The notes beneath the pieces are model-generated. The model was not told the origin of the DNA. It did no database searches and saw only the letters and a program-made list of their open reading frames with translations. From Proales similis (Eukaryota; Rotifera; Eurotatoria; Ploima; Proalidae), in the NCBI GenBank assembly GCA_019059635.1, contig JAGVRJ010000002.1, positions 3,100,001 to 3,164,000 on the forward strand: 64,000 nt of DNA, read 5' to 3'. Shown here one piece after another: positions 47,357 to 57,281 of the stretch (position 1 is the first letter of the stretch; the number at the start of each line of letters is the position of its first letter). A program made the translations under genes and the position numbers.

Positions 47357-50300
47357 TTGAATTGAAAAGCCGAAACTAAACTGATTCTGACCGACCTGAA
47401 TTTACCTGTTCTCCTCCCGCAAACCTTTTTTCATTTAGCTGTTTACACTCTGTTTCTGAGTTGGTCTGGCTACCGAGCCTTTCATCTGTTCTAAGCCAGT
47501 AGCATTGTCGTCTATATCGGTCATTTTCGCTCGATTATTTTTAGCTACCAAATCACGGTGTTTGAAATAAAAACAAACCATCAAAGGAAGCGGAGAAGAA
47601 GAACGGAGGGGGGGGAGCGTTTGAGTCGAGCTAGAGCTAGAGAGAGCCAAGGAGAGAGAGTAAAATGAAAATGAAACACCCACGGTTAGAATTGAATTTG
47701 AATAGATTAACTCATTTAAACACAAAACCGGATTTCGCTTCATTCGACCGCTCGACCAATCTTGAGCTCCTTTTAGCTCTTTGGCCTATAACTCGTTTAA
47801 TTTTCTTTATTTTCTTTCATTCTTCTCTCGCTCTTTCTATTTTGGCTCTTTATACTCTTTGAATTCTGTTTTTCTAGATACTCTGTCTTTCTCTGTCGGA
47901 TAAGACCCACTCTTAAACCGTTGCTTGCTCTCACTCGTCGGCTCACATGCATTTCTATCATCTTACATCGGCGTTTAGAATTGAAAAATCAGACTTGATT
48001 CGAAACTATTTTAACAAGAGCGAAATTTCGAATGAGCGATTGAGTGAGGAAGACACATGTCTTGTGTCAATTCGAGTACGTTTTATCTCAAAGAACAAAA
48101 CACACACACACACACGCGCGCGCGCATATACTTGTAAATGAGATAAGAATAAAAGAGAAGAGTTTAAAGAGAAGAATAGAGAAAACAAATTTCGTTCGTA
48201 TGTGGACTTAAGCAAGCCCTTGTTCAAGTGGGACGTTAATCCGTTGAGTTTATAAAATATTAAAACTTGGCCACGATCAAGACACTCAGTCCCTGTCCCC
48301 TTGATCGAAACCCTCTGTTTCTTTTCAAGTAATAATGTGTGTGTATGTGTGCATGCGCGTTGTAGTGAGGTGGGGTTTGGTGGGGAAAGTGTTGGCTTCC
48401 CTTATAAATAATGAGTTAAAAGAGGCACGTTTAGGAGTTGTTTTGTTCTAGGACGGTCTGAATTGAGACTGAGATTCAAATTTAAAAAAAAAAAAAAGCA
48501 AACGCTTGAGAGAGAATTGCGCTTATCCCGGGCGTCCCGTTCTTTAAGTGCCAAGTGTGAATTAAAAGAGAGAGAGAGAGGGCCATGAAGGCTGGAAAAA
48601 GAGAAAGGGGTTGGAGTAACGAGCGATTTTAATTAAATGACAAATACCTGGCTAAAGTGTGTATGAAACAAAGACAGGGCAGCTAAGGGGAATCGCGGCC
48701 GCAAATAGGTGAGCAGCGAGAGGACGTCAGCTATTGCATAATAGCTGCCGAAGCGTTGAATGAGATTGAGTGCGCGATTGAGAGAGAGAGAGAGAGACAG
48801 ACAGAAACGAAAGAGAAAGAAAGCGAGAGCTGGAGGTAGAAAGAGAGAGAGAGAGAGTGAGAGGGGGCAGGTTTTGTGCGCTCACTGTCGGCAGCGACCA
48901 AGCAGAGCCGGTGAAAATGTGACAAAATGAATCAGGCATGAATAAGCGCCATAAACTTTGCGCTGCTGACATTTGCTCAAGCAAAGTTTGGTCAGAACGC
49001 TCAAACGAATAAAAAGTATCGTTCTTCTCTGGTTGAATAAAATAAATCATTCAGACACAAGAGCAAGAGAGCGAGAGAGAGAGAGGTAGAAAAAAATGAG
49101 GGGCATTGAACACCCATTCCATACACACCGCATCATCATCTCATACCGCACACTCGCAAACTTATGGAAACTAGAAATCTATCTTTGTTTTAGCCTTTGT
49201 TGTTCATTCGGCCTCTAATTGCAAGGATGAAAAACTGCGCTCTAATGAAGATTTCTTTTGTTGTTGCCACTTCTCGCATTTGGACCGCCTCTTCCCAACT
49301 CTCTGACTGGTTTCAATCATTCTCAATACTGAAAGAATTTCAATAACTCGTTATTTCCACAACCAATTCAATGTTTTATTTCGTACTTTCATTTTTAATT
49401 CTTTCAATTTGCGTCGCTCGTCTTTTTTTTTTTTTCTCTTGATCTATTCGGGCGTAAAGATGCGTCTGAACGAGCGAGTAAATATTTTTCACTTTTGCGA
49501 TTTGTTGCATCTATTTATCTGCCGCAACTTGCAACTAGTCTCATTTGCTGCTCGCTTCATCATCCTCGTCTGCTTTGCCTTTTTCCATTTTCGCCTTTCT
49601 CTCTCTCTCTCTTTTTCAAGCTAGGCTTCTCAATCAAGACTCGACTCTTTGTTTTCTCGTCGCGTCTAGTACGAGCCTTGTCGGCTCGGTTGCTTCTGTG
49701 CTTGACGCGCAATCGTTCGGTAGAAATCTGAGTCTCACAACGCCATCGAAAATTTATCTTCTCAACATGCTCTGCTCAGTTTTGTTTTGTTTATTCTCTC
49801 CTCCCGCTCTGTTTTTCGACCATTTATTGTCGTTATTAAAAAGGGCTTTGAATGCAAACTTTGAAATCTGATCGGTGGCATAGGTTATCGGAAAGGCCGT
49901 AAAATGACGTAGAACGCGCTTAACCTTGTTCGGTGTTGATTGTTTGCAGTTTAACCCTCACCCCACAAAAGTTGGAACAACTCACCGTGCGCCTCCTCCT
50001 TGCCTCCTTTCCCGTTCTCGCCGTAGATTTCAATGTCAATTCATAAACTCTCTGATCTAATTCGAATAGGAAAATTTAAATTTCAAATTAGACCCCTTGT
50101 GAGCGTGTTGAAGCCTGGCGTGAGTTTGACTTGCGTGTGACGAGCATGTAGATGCATATATTCTATGGCTTTGATTTCAATTTTCGTTTTCAGTTTACCT
50201 CTCTGTCTCTTTGGCTCTCTTCAGTTTACAACAGGCTAATGAGCCTCGTCGAGTGCCATATTTCTCCTATCTTTCGACAGCATGTGTGTTGGCAGTTCTT

Positions 50301-50575
50301 GTGTGCGTGCTTGCGTCGAGTGTAAACACTATTAAAGATGGCATCATATTTTTTCTTGATAAACTCTTCTATTCACGTTCAAAAGGCTCTGACTCTGTCC
50401 GACTAGAATAGAGAACGATCGAGCGCAACGACGAATAGAACATTAAAAACGAATTAAAAGCGAGACGCTTCTTTTGTTGTTTGTGATTTGCAATTTTTTA
50501 TTTAGAATTTGAGAAGCCACAATCAGCATCGACAGCAATCGAGCCGATTGAATCGATCATCGAACAAGAGGTAAA
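47357..50575. other. 3.2 kb non-coding region rich in microsatellites
   Basis: No ORF here has a domain or sensible composition. Instead there are many simple repeats: (GA)n at about 48562-48580, 48779-48796 and 48843-48858; (CA)n then (CG)n at about 48101-48125, a Z-DNA-prone tract; T-runs near 49423-49437; and CT-rich blocks near 49597-49612. It includes the IDH3B 3' UTR and the promoter and 5' UTR exon of the CAP-domain gene. Some of it may be a long regulatory region. Confidence 0.5.
48101..48125. repeat. alternating CA/CG tract
   Basis: A run of alternating purine-pyrimidine, ACAC then CGCG, of about 25 bp. This composition favours Z-DNA. It lies in non-coding DNA, and no gene model crosses it. 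Confidence 0.75.
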
Positions 50576-51177
50576 ATGGTGAGTAGAAGAGCGCAATGGT
50601 TGGCAAATATAGGCAATTTCGGGCTCATTTAAAAGTGACTTTTAAGGGTTGTTTCAAGAGCAAGCCTAAACGAGGCACCAACAGCACGAGCTCAGGCGTG
50701 ACGGCCGCCAGCAATAAAAAGTTCCTGCGCGAAGCATTGGACACTCACAACGAGTACAGAGTTGCGCACGGCGTCTCCAAGCTCAAAGTAAACAACGAGC
50801 TTAACCGAATGGCTCAGGCGTGGGCCGAGCGCATCGCGGCCACCAATCTGTTCGAGCACAGCAACAACACCTATCTTGGCCAGAGCCTGGGCGAGAACAT
50901 TGGCATGCGGTACACGTCGACTGGTGATGAGCTCACTGGCAAAATGATGACCGACCAGTGGTACGAGGAGGCCAACAACTACGACTACAACGACGATTTT
51001 CAGCAGGGCAAGGGCCACTTTGCGCAGATAATTTGGAAGAATACGCGCGAAGTCGGTTTCGGTCGTGCGCTGGCCAGCAACGGCAAATGGTACGCCGTGG
51101 CCAACTACTACCCGGCCGGCAACTATGTGGGCCAATTCCGCGAGAACGTGCTCCCGCCCAAGATAGACAAGATTTGA
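50576..51177 (+). CDS. GLIPR2: CAP-domain protein of the GAPR-1/GLIPR2 type
   Basis: My preferred model has exon 1 ending with the bare ATG at 50576-50578, a 68-nt intron 50579-50646 (donor GTGAGT, acceptor TTTTAAG), and exon 2 50647-51177, giving 177 aa that begin MGCFKSKPKRG. The alternative is an unspliced start at ATG 50596 with 17 extra residues. The Met-Gly-Cys start would be N-myristoylated and palmitoylated, as expected for GAPR-1, which is myristoylated and sits on Golgi/endosome membranes. The CAP domain starts at FLREALDTHNEYR and includes HSNNTYLGQSLGENI, GKGHFAQIIWKNTREVGFG and NYYPAGNYVGQFRENVLPP. The HxxE/H pattern of CAP active-site-like residues (H in HSNN, E in GENI, H in GHF) is present. 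There is no secretion signal, unlike venom and CRISP CAP proteins. AATAAA lies near 51370. Confidence 0.85.
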
Positions 51178-51718
51178 GACGGCCAACATTTGACAGTGCG
51201 CGTTCCACTCCATTAAAAAATACATCCGGAAACTTCACACAATTCAGATTAGAGCTCTTGCAGATATTGAATCGTTTTAATCAGCCCCAGGGCAAAGCAT
51301 TTGTTTTTACTTGTCTCTCTCTCCTGTCATGGTCTGCAGCCTGACGCACGCCTAGCATTAAAGAATTTGAATAAACACAAGAAAAGTCGATGTGATTGAG
51401 ACAAGACTCAAGGTCTCTTCTTGTCGGTCAGATTTAGGCGAAAAGCGAGCGATCGAGTCTAAATGAAGTTATTTTTATTTTTGAAAAAAACAAGGGTCTC
51501 ACAAGAAGAGTCCAAAGCCAGTGTTTGTTTCAAATGAATGTGCGTGCTTGATGGTGTGAAGCCGATCGACTAGAATTTGCCGTTTAAAAAACGCTCATGA
51601 ATGTCTTTACTCAAAAATGATCAGCTAATTAGAAATCAAGTCTTTTTCAGCTTGCTTGTGATAAGTTTGTTACTGGGGGAGAAGGGAAAAGAGAGTAGAA
51701 CAGAGAGAGAGAGAGGAC
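51178..51718. other. convergent 3' region of the CAP gene and the peptide gene
   Basis: The 541 bp hold the 3' ends of two convergent genes. AATAAA on the plus strand at about 51370-51375 serves the CAP gene. A (GA)n run lies at about 51703-51716 next to the peptide-gene stop. No exon is seen. Confidence 0.4.
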
Positions 51719-52386
51719 TCAGTCTTCTCGTTTGCCCATTATGTAGCCATCAATTGGGATGTAGGCGCGCTTGCCGTAGTTTAGCGACTCAAAGGGCAGA
51801 GCTCGCTTGCCGTAAAGCATTGAGTCGAACGGCAACGCGCGCTTCTCATTAGCTGGCGGGCAGATGCAGTCGCCGCTCTCACTTCGCTTTCCGTAGTTTA
51901 GAGCGTCGAAGGGAAGAGCACGCTTGCCATAGTTGAGTGATTCAAATGGCAACTGACGCTTCTTTTCGAGCAATGCCTCGATCAATGAGTGTCTACTGGC
52001 TGCTTGACTTAGCTGGTTGCATTTGCCTAGTCGCTTGGACTCGTGTCTGCAAACAAATATTTCGCCGCCTATTCGCAATTCGTTCTTTATTCATTGCGCC
52101 GCTCAGACAGACGATTGCTAAGCTTACCGGCGAACACAATTGAATCATTGCATTCATCGTCGACACACTTGACACTGGACGCTTTGATTACGTCCGAAGC
52201 GTCGGCGTCAGACACGAGTGAGCAGACGCCGCTTGCTTGTTCACATTCGAGATGGTGAGACGAATTGCCTAGCAAACAGGTTTCAACTATCAACTTGTGA
52301 GTGAAAGGAGTGGGAAGTGGTGCAAGCCTACCGAATGCAAGAGCCAACATGGTTAGAAATAGCGCGATGCCAAAAGATGAAGCCAT
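51719..52386 (-). CDS. neuropeptide precursor with repeated LPF(D/E)(S/A)LNY-amide peptides
   Basis: Three exons, 52332-52386, 52128-52268 and 51719-52026, total 504 nt (167 aa). Residues 1-19 form a signal peptide (MASSFGIALFLTMLALAFG). A cysteine-bearing spacer of about 65 residues follows. Then come dibasic-bounded peptides: QLPFESLNYGKR, ALPFDALNYGKR, SESGDCICPPANEKR, ALPFDSMLYGKR, ALPFESLNYGKR and AYIPIDGYIMGKR, ending in ED. Each LNY peptide is followed by Gly-Lys-Arg, the signal for cleavage and C-terminal amidation, and the first could form pyroglutamate. This predicts four related amides and one Met-amide, plus one non-amidated peptide with CxC. The motif does not match FMRFamide, SIFamide, tachykinin, orcokinin or other families I know. 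The first intron (63 nt) is a multiple of three and open, so a longer isoform (about 21 extra residues after the signal) is possible. A TATA box and a 5' UTR intron precede it. Confidence 0.85.
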
Positions 52387-52440
52387 CGTTTACTGACTTT
52401 GGTCCGCTGTTGCTGCTAGTTGTTCAAGTTCTAGAAAAGA
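52387..52440 (-). promoter_or_regulatory. 5' UTR and upstream intron acceptor of the peptide gene
   Basis: On the minus strand, the leader just before ATG 52386 is preceded by a strong polypyrimidine tract and ctag at about 52430, a good 3' splice site. It implies a leader exon upstream, between the acceptor and the TATA box. Confidence 0.55.
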
Positions 52441-52513
52441 AAAAATTTATTGAATAACTGATTGTCTGATTGATTGAGTTAGAATAAGAATCGGGCCAAG
52501 GCGCAGAGCCAAG

Positions 52514-52521
52514 TATTTATA
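52514..52521 (-). promoter_or_regulatory. TATA box of the peptide-precursor gene
   Basis: The minus strand reads TATAAATA about 130 bp before the ATG. With the acceptor at about 52430 there is room for a short leader exon. The assignment rests on motif and position. Confidence 0.5.
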
Positions 52522-55407
52522 GGACACTTGAGCACTAATTAAATTAATCGGCTAAAGAGCAAGCAAGCAAGCGAACGAGCGCAATTTTAAGAAAACGAAA
52601 CGATTATTGGAATAGGCGGTCGAAGGGTAAATCATTCATGTCTCTTTCGCATACGATTAAATTTGACCAATTAATAGTCACGCTGCCCGAATTACAATAC
52701 CGCAACTCTTTCATTACATAAGAACAAATTGTTGGAGTAAGCGGTCGATGCCCGCAGACACGCATGGGACCCAAATAAGCAGGCAGAACGGGCCAAGAGA
52801 GAAAATTAAAGAAGAATATGGAAGCTAGCGACAGAGTGGGCGGATATTGTAAAGGCCGATTCACTCTTCATCTCTATTGCGCATGCTGCATACAAATTAA
52901 ACTCAGCCTAATTTGCACGACTTGTGGCTAATGAGACTTGGGGGTTAGTTTGCATTGTTTCAAAGCGAGTGCTTTGCGTCGCTCGATATAGGCGCCAGCT
53001 GGCTCCCTTAAATAGGCAGCAAGACAGGCACGGGCTCAATAGCGCCAGCCAGCCCACACGGATGGCTGAAAATCACGAACGAATTTTGAGAGTAACTTCT
53101 TTATTTTCGCTTCTTTCTTAGCTTTCGTCTGCAGCTCATGAATATCTTTGAGCAGGCTCCCTTTGCCGACAATGGCTCAATTTCTGTCAAAGCGGGCAGC
53201 CGTCTCCTCCTCGTTCTCATGTAACACTTGAAACTAACGCTTAGATGTGTGTGTGTGTGTTTGTGCGACTCAGTTGCCGAAAAGTTTGACATTCTTAATT
53301 GCCTGAGTTCACGTAGCAGCAATTTATTATAATTTCAACTATCATCTAGCGTGATTGATAACTTTTCCAGAAACGAGGCAAATATTTGCCCATAATTGAA
53401 ACGCTCACACTCGCCAGAGCCGAGATATCATCAAAAGGCGCCAAAAGCGTCGTCTTGAAATTGCAGTTCTTCCACTTCCTGTCTGCTCATAAGACGCTTG
53501 ATGGCACAAGGACACGCGACCTTGGCTGCTCATTGTATACCTTTTGGTAGCCGCCTGAAATTGATCCTATAAATCATTATTTTCTTTCTTCTTGGCAATT
53601 AAGGCTCAGCGGAAGCTTAATGTGTCGAATTCATGCGAAGCTGAAACCTGACCATGGCACATTCTGAACAGAATCCTTTGAATCCGGCCAAAGCGTTTTT
53701 TTTTCTCTTTCTCTCCCCTTCTCTCTCTCTCTCTCTCTTTCACTTGCTTGCTCGCTCGTTCGCTCATTCAGACGATTTGATTGCGTTTGCGAGAGAAATA
53801 GAAGCAAAGTAAAGAGGAAAAAATTCAAACTGTTTACACTCTAGGCGCAGTGCCAAGAGCGTCAAGCGACAACGACTGAAGATTGAAGACGGTTGGCGAA
53901 TTTAAATAGTCAAGCTTCCATGTGTGCGGGCGGCTTAATTATAAAAGCATCCGGCGAGTTGTGTTTCCCCAAGCACCGAATCGATCAATTCAGAAATTTC
54001 CAATTCACTTGGCCACAGGATTCAAGCAACGAGTTGCACGCACTCGAGCCCAAAGCCAATTTGCTAAATGCCGTCGACTTTGAGTCAAATGTGAGGTCTT
54101 GATAATCGTTCTAATTTGAGCCGACGTAAGAACTCGTCGGGCATTAAGTGTCAGCACGCCAATTCCCAAACGCCTCACAAGACAGTCACTTTTAACGTCT
54201 ATTTAGTACAACGCCTGCCGCTCCTTCTCCTCTCTTGATCAAGAGTGTTCGCCAAAAAATTTACATTGCCCATGTAGAAGCGCGTCCAGGAGCGCTACTC
54301 TGGCTTTTGAAACACGAATGAGGGAAAAATGGGTAATTTGACGAGGACGGAACTCATGACATCTAACGCATGAATAGTCCGGGCGACTCGTTCAACTCAA
54401 CTACTTGGCGGCACAAATGTGAATTTTGAGACAAAGAGAAACACGTCAGTCGCACGAGGATGTGTAACGAACCAAAATGTCAACAGCCCGCTTCTTACGC
54501 TTCGGTCTCTTCAACCTGAGGGTGGTTAAATGAAACACAAAACGCAAATTTAACTCGCTCGAATAGCCTCCCGAATGAGTCTTTGTAAAGAAAAGAGCTG
54601 AATGCCAGCGAGTCTAAATAGAAGTGAAGAACAACATCCAAAGCCCGACTTGGAGCGAGCGATAAAATTTGAAAGAAATCCATCATCAAAGTCAGTGAAG
54701 CTTTGATCGTGCATCCTTCTAGAGCGCACATCCTCGCATGTGAGCACAGCCCGTTCAGGTGTAAACCGAACGAACTGACTGACTAGGCGATTAATAAACG
54801 CGTCGATCTGTCAAATATTTATATTCTTAAATGTGATTGTGTGTCACAATCTTCGATGCTTGATCATTTAGCCACCACGAATCGATAAGCTTCTTAAATT
54901 AAATGAGCTAACCGAAAGAGATATGGCTCTCCAGCTTCTTGATGTCAAAATTTGATCGGCAAAGCGCGTATTTGGCTCCGAAATTAAAGGCGGCCGAAAA
55001 CACTGATTAATAGTGAATACGACAGAGCCGGGCCGAGCTCGGTGTTTTCGGTGAGATTGGAATTCGACTCAGTCCTAAAAAAGCAATATAAACCGATTTG
55101 AAGCAGTCGATTGAAAAGAAAATTGAAGAAATAAATTGTGAGTAAGCCAATCGAGAGGTCCCCTGAAGCTAATTATGCGCTTTGAGCCAACAGCGGCTGA
55201 CTGTCTGTGGTCTGTTTGCAGCTGAAGAGCTCTTTTATCGGCGCTTTTCTTCTACTCCTCTGACCGTAGTTGCGCTTATCTTGGGCAGGGCTGGCAAATA
55301 AGCCGCATGTGACACACAATACATAAAAGATTCACAAAGAGATCCACTGCCAGAGATAGAGAGGAGAGAAAGCAAAAGCGGGTCGTCACTAGTTTGCCAA
55401 ATTTAAA
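52522..55407. other. 2.9 kb non-coding region before the SLC49A3-like gene
   Basis: The region is AT-rich in part, with a (GT)n run near 53244-53260 and a (CT)n run near 53717-53742. Open frames such as 53893-54102 begin without ATG or have no recognisable composition. It must contain the promoter of the MFS gene, probably in the last few hundred bases, and possibly leader exons. No defensible gene is visible. Confidence 0.45.
53717..53742. repeat. CT microsatellite
   Basis: A CT run with few interruptions in the non-coding region before the MFS gene. Confidence 0.85.
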
Positions 55408-57066
55408 ATGACGAATGCCGAACAAGACATAAGCAGCGATTTGTGGCGTCTGAGCAGCGGAGAGAACGGGGAAAAGTATTTGACGTTTGCCGATGTCTCG
55501 CGACTTCCGAGCTCGAGCAATGCACGTCCGGCCTCAAGTGCCAGCACGCCGCGAGTATTCAAGGTCAGATGGTTCATTTTGTTTGTCATATTCGCAGCCA
55601 ACATATCCAATGCGATCAACTGGATTAGCTACAGTCCGATCGCCGATCTTGTCGGCCAGTTCTACTCGGTCGACTTTGCCTCCGTCAACTTACTCTCGGG
55701 CATTTACCTTATACTCGCAATACCCACCGGCCTGATCTCGTCGTGGCTCATCGACAATGTGGGCATACGTGCGAGTATAATACTCGGCGTCTGGCTCAAC
55801 TTTATCGGCGCCTGCATTCGCATATTTAGCTCGATTGACTCTGCAGACGGCAAGCCGTTCATACCACAAGACAGCAAGTTTACGGTTCTTTTAATTGGGC
55901 AATCTGTGTGCGCAGCAGCGCAAACTTTTCTGATGTTTGTCTCGACCAAATTCGCCAACAACTGGTTCACGGCCGATCAACGCTCTCTGGCAAACGCCAT
56001 CGCCCTCGGCTCCAACACAATTGGCATTTTAATTGGCGCGTTCGCATCTCCGCTCGTAGTCAACAGCTCGAGCGAGTTCATATCGGAAATTTGCCTACTC
56101 AATATCATATCAGCGGCTATTTCGCTCGTTCCGGCCCTGCTCGCGTGCTTCATTAAAAGATCGAAGCCAGTCGTGCCTCCCAGCTTCAGTGCAATGATCA
56201 CGCGTCAGCGCAGCGAAGAGTCACGTCCCTTATTAATAAACAATGAACAGGATTTCGATGAGCAAGGACAGACTCTGGCTGTTTACTTTTCGCAAATCTG
56301 GCAGCTCGTTAGATCATTGAACTTTATCATTTTATTCGTCTGTTTCGGCTTCGGCCTCGGCTGCTTTAACGCTCTCACTACACTCGTCGAGCAAATATTT
56401 TGCACGCGAGGCTACACAGACGATGACGCAGGTTACTTTGGAGGTGCTCTCATCGCGTCCGGAATAATTGGCTGCCTCGTGGCTGGCGTTCTAGTCGACA
56501 AAACCAAACGGCTGGAAGAAATAGCCAAAGTTTGCTTCGCCCTCTGCGCATGTGCAAACATTCTGCTCGTCATTCTGCAGCTCTACGACAACGACCATTC
56601 GACCGTTTACATCCTCTTGTTGATCTCGTTCTGTCTAATTGGATTCTTCGGCCTGCCTCTGCTTCCTGTTTGCATGGAAATGTCTGTCGAATGTGTCTAC
56701 CCTATACCGGAAGCGACCAGTACAGGCCTATTGTTTATTTCGGGCCAAATAATCGGCATTCTGGCCATTCAGTTTTATCCGAGACTAGCGCAAGCAGTCG
56801 ACTCTGACTCTTTCATTTACCAGTCGGTGCAGACCTGCGTTTCCTTGGGGCCAACTAATTCCACCCTGTCGACAACTACGAGCGGCTCCGCTCAAGTTAT
56901 CTCGGTTCTTGACTTTAGCCGTCCGCTCTACGGACAATCGATCCTTTTCACTCTTGTTGCAATATTTTTCATTGTTTTTTTCAAATGCCCTTACAGTCGC
57001 CTACGCTCAGAGCAGGCCAAACTCGCCGAGCAAATCTTGAGCTCTGCGCGAACATCAAACAAATGA
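55408..57066 (+). CDS. SLC49A3: SLC49A3 (MFSD7)-like major facilitator transporter, intronless
   Basis: A single exon of 552 aa. The N-terminus is cytosolic (about 50 residues). Twelve membrane spans can be counted in the usual 6+6 MFS pattern with a central loop around residues 255-300. Segments closest to vertebrate SLC49A3/FLVCR are NISNAINWISYSPIADLVGQ (helix 1, with the Asn-Ala-x-x-W-I pattern), NWFTADQRSLANAIALGSN (loop 4-5 region, typical of FLVCR proteins), and CMEMSVECVYPIPEATSTG (helix 10-11). FLVCR1/2 carry haem or choline; the substrate of SLC49A3 is unsettled, so none is assigned here. Among its neighbours only a few genes lack introns, so this may descend from a retrocopy. AATAAA lies near 57162. 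Confidence 0.88.
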   Translation: MTNAEQDISSDLWRLSSGENGEKYLTFADVSRLPSSSNARPASSASTPRVFKVRWFILFVIFAANISNAINWISYSPIADLVGQFYSVDFASVNLLSGIYLILAIPTGLISSWLIDNVGIRASIILGVWLNFIGACIRIFSSIDSADGKPFIPQDSKFTVLLIGQSVCAAAQTFLMFVSTKFANNWFTADQRSLANAIALGSNTIGILIGAFASPLVVNSSSEFISEICLLNIISAAISLVPALLACFIKRSKPVVPPSFSAMITRQRSEESRPLLINNEQDFDEQGQTLAVYFSQIWQLVRSLNFIILFVCFGFGLGCFNALTTLVEQIFCTRGYTDDDAGYFGGALIASGIIGCLVAGVLVDKTKRLEEIAKVCFALCACANILLVILQLYDNDHSTVYILLLISFCLIGFFGLPLLPVCMEMSVECVYPIPEATSTGLLFISGQIIGILAIQFYPRLAQAVDSDSFIYQSVQTCVSLGPTNSTLSTTTSGSAQVISVLDFSRPLYGQSILFTLVAIFFIVFFKCPYSRLRSEQAKLAEQILSSARTSNK

Positions 57067-57281
57067 ATAATTGTAAAATTAAATGAATAATAATTGCGTC
57101 TCAATTCTGCTTTGTCTCTTGTTAATTCGAGTCTTAAACGAAACGAAGAACAAAATTTAATAATAAAGAAAAACAAAAAGAGTGACAAAACAAACATGAC
57201 GACTTGACGTTCTAGAAGCCTTAATTCATTATAAAGGGAGGGAGCACAAAATTCTGCTCGAGCACAAGAGCATTTGAAATC

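Noticed and set aside
48727-49050. Open frames over GA/CT microsatellites
   Set aside because: Ser/Leu dipeptide runs reflect simple-repeat DNA, with no ATG context or domain.
47357-50575. Possible transposon in the gene-free gap
   Set aside because: No terminal inverted repeats, target duplications or transposase/RT frames are visible.
50692-51225. Minus-strand open frame of 177 codons
   Set aside because: It is antisense to the CAP domain, which is clearly the coding strand.
53893-54102. Plus-strand open frame of 69 codons
   Set aside because: It starts without ATG and has no homology. Retained only as non-coding in the annotation.
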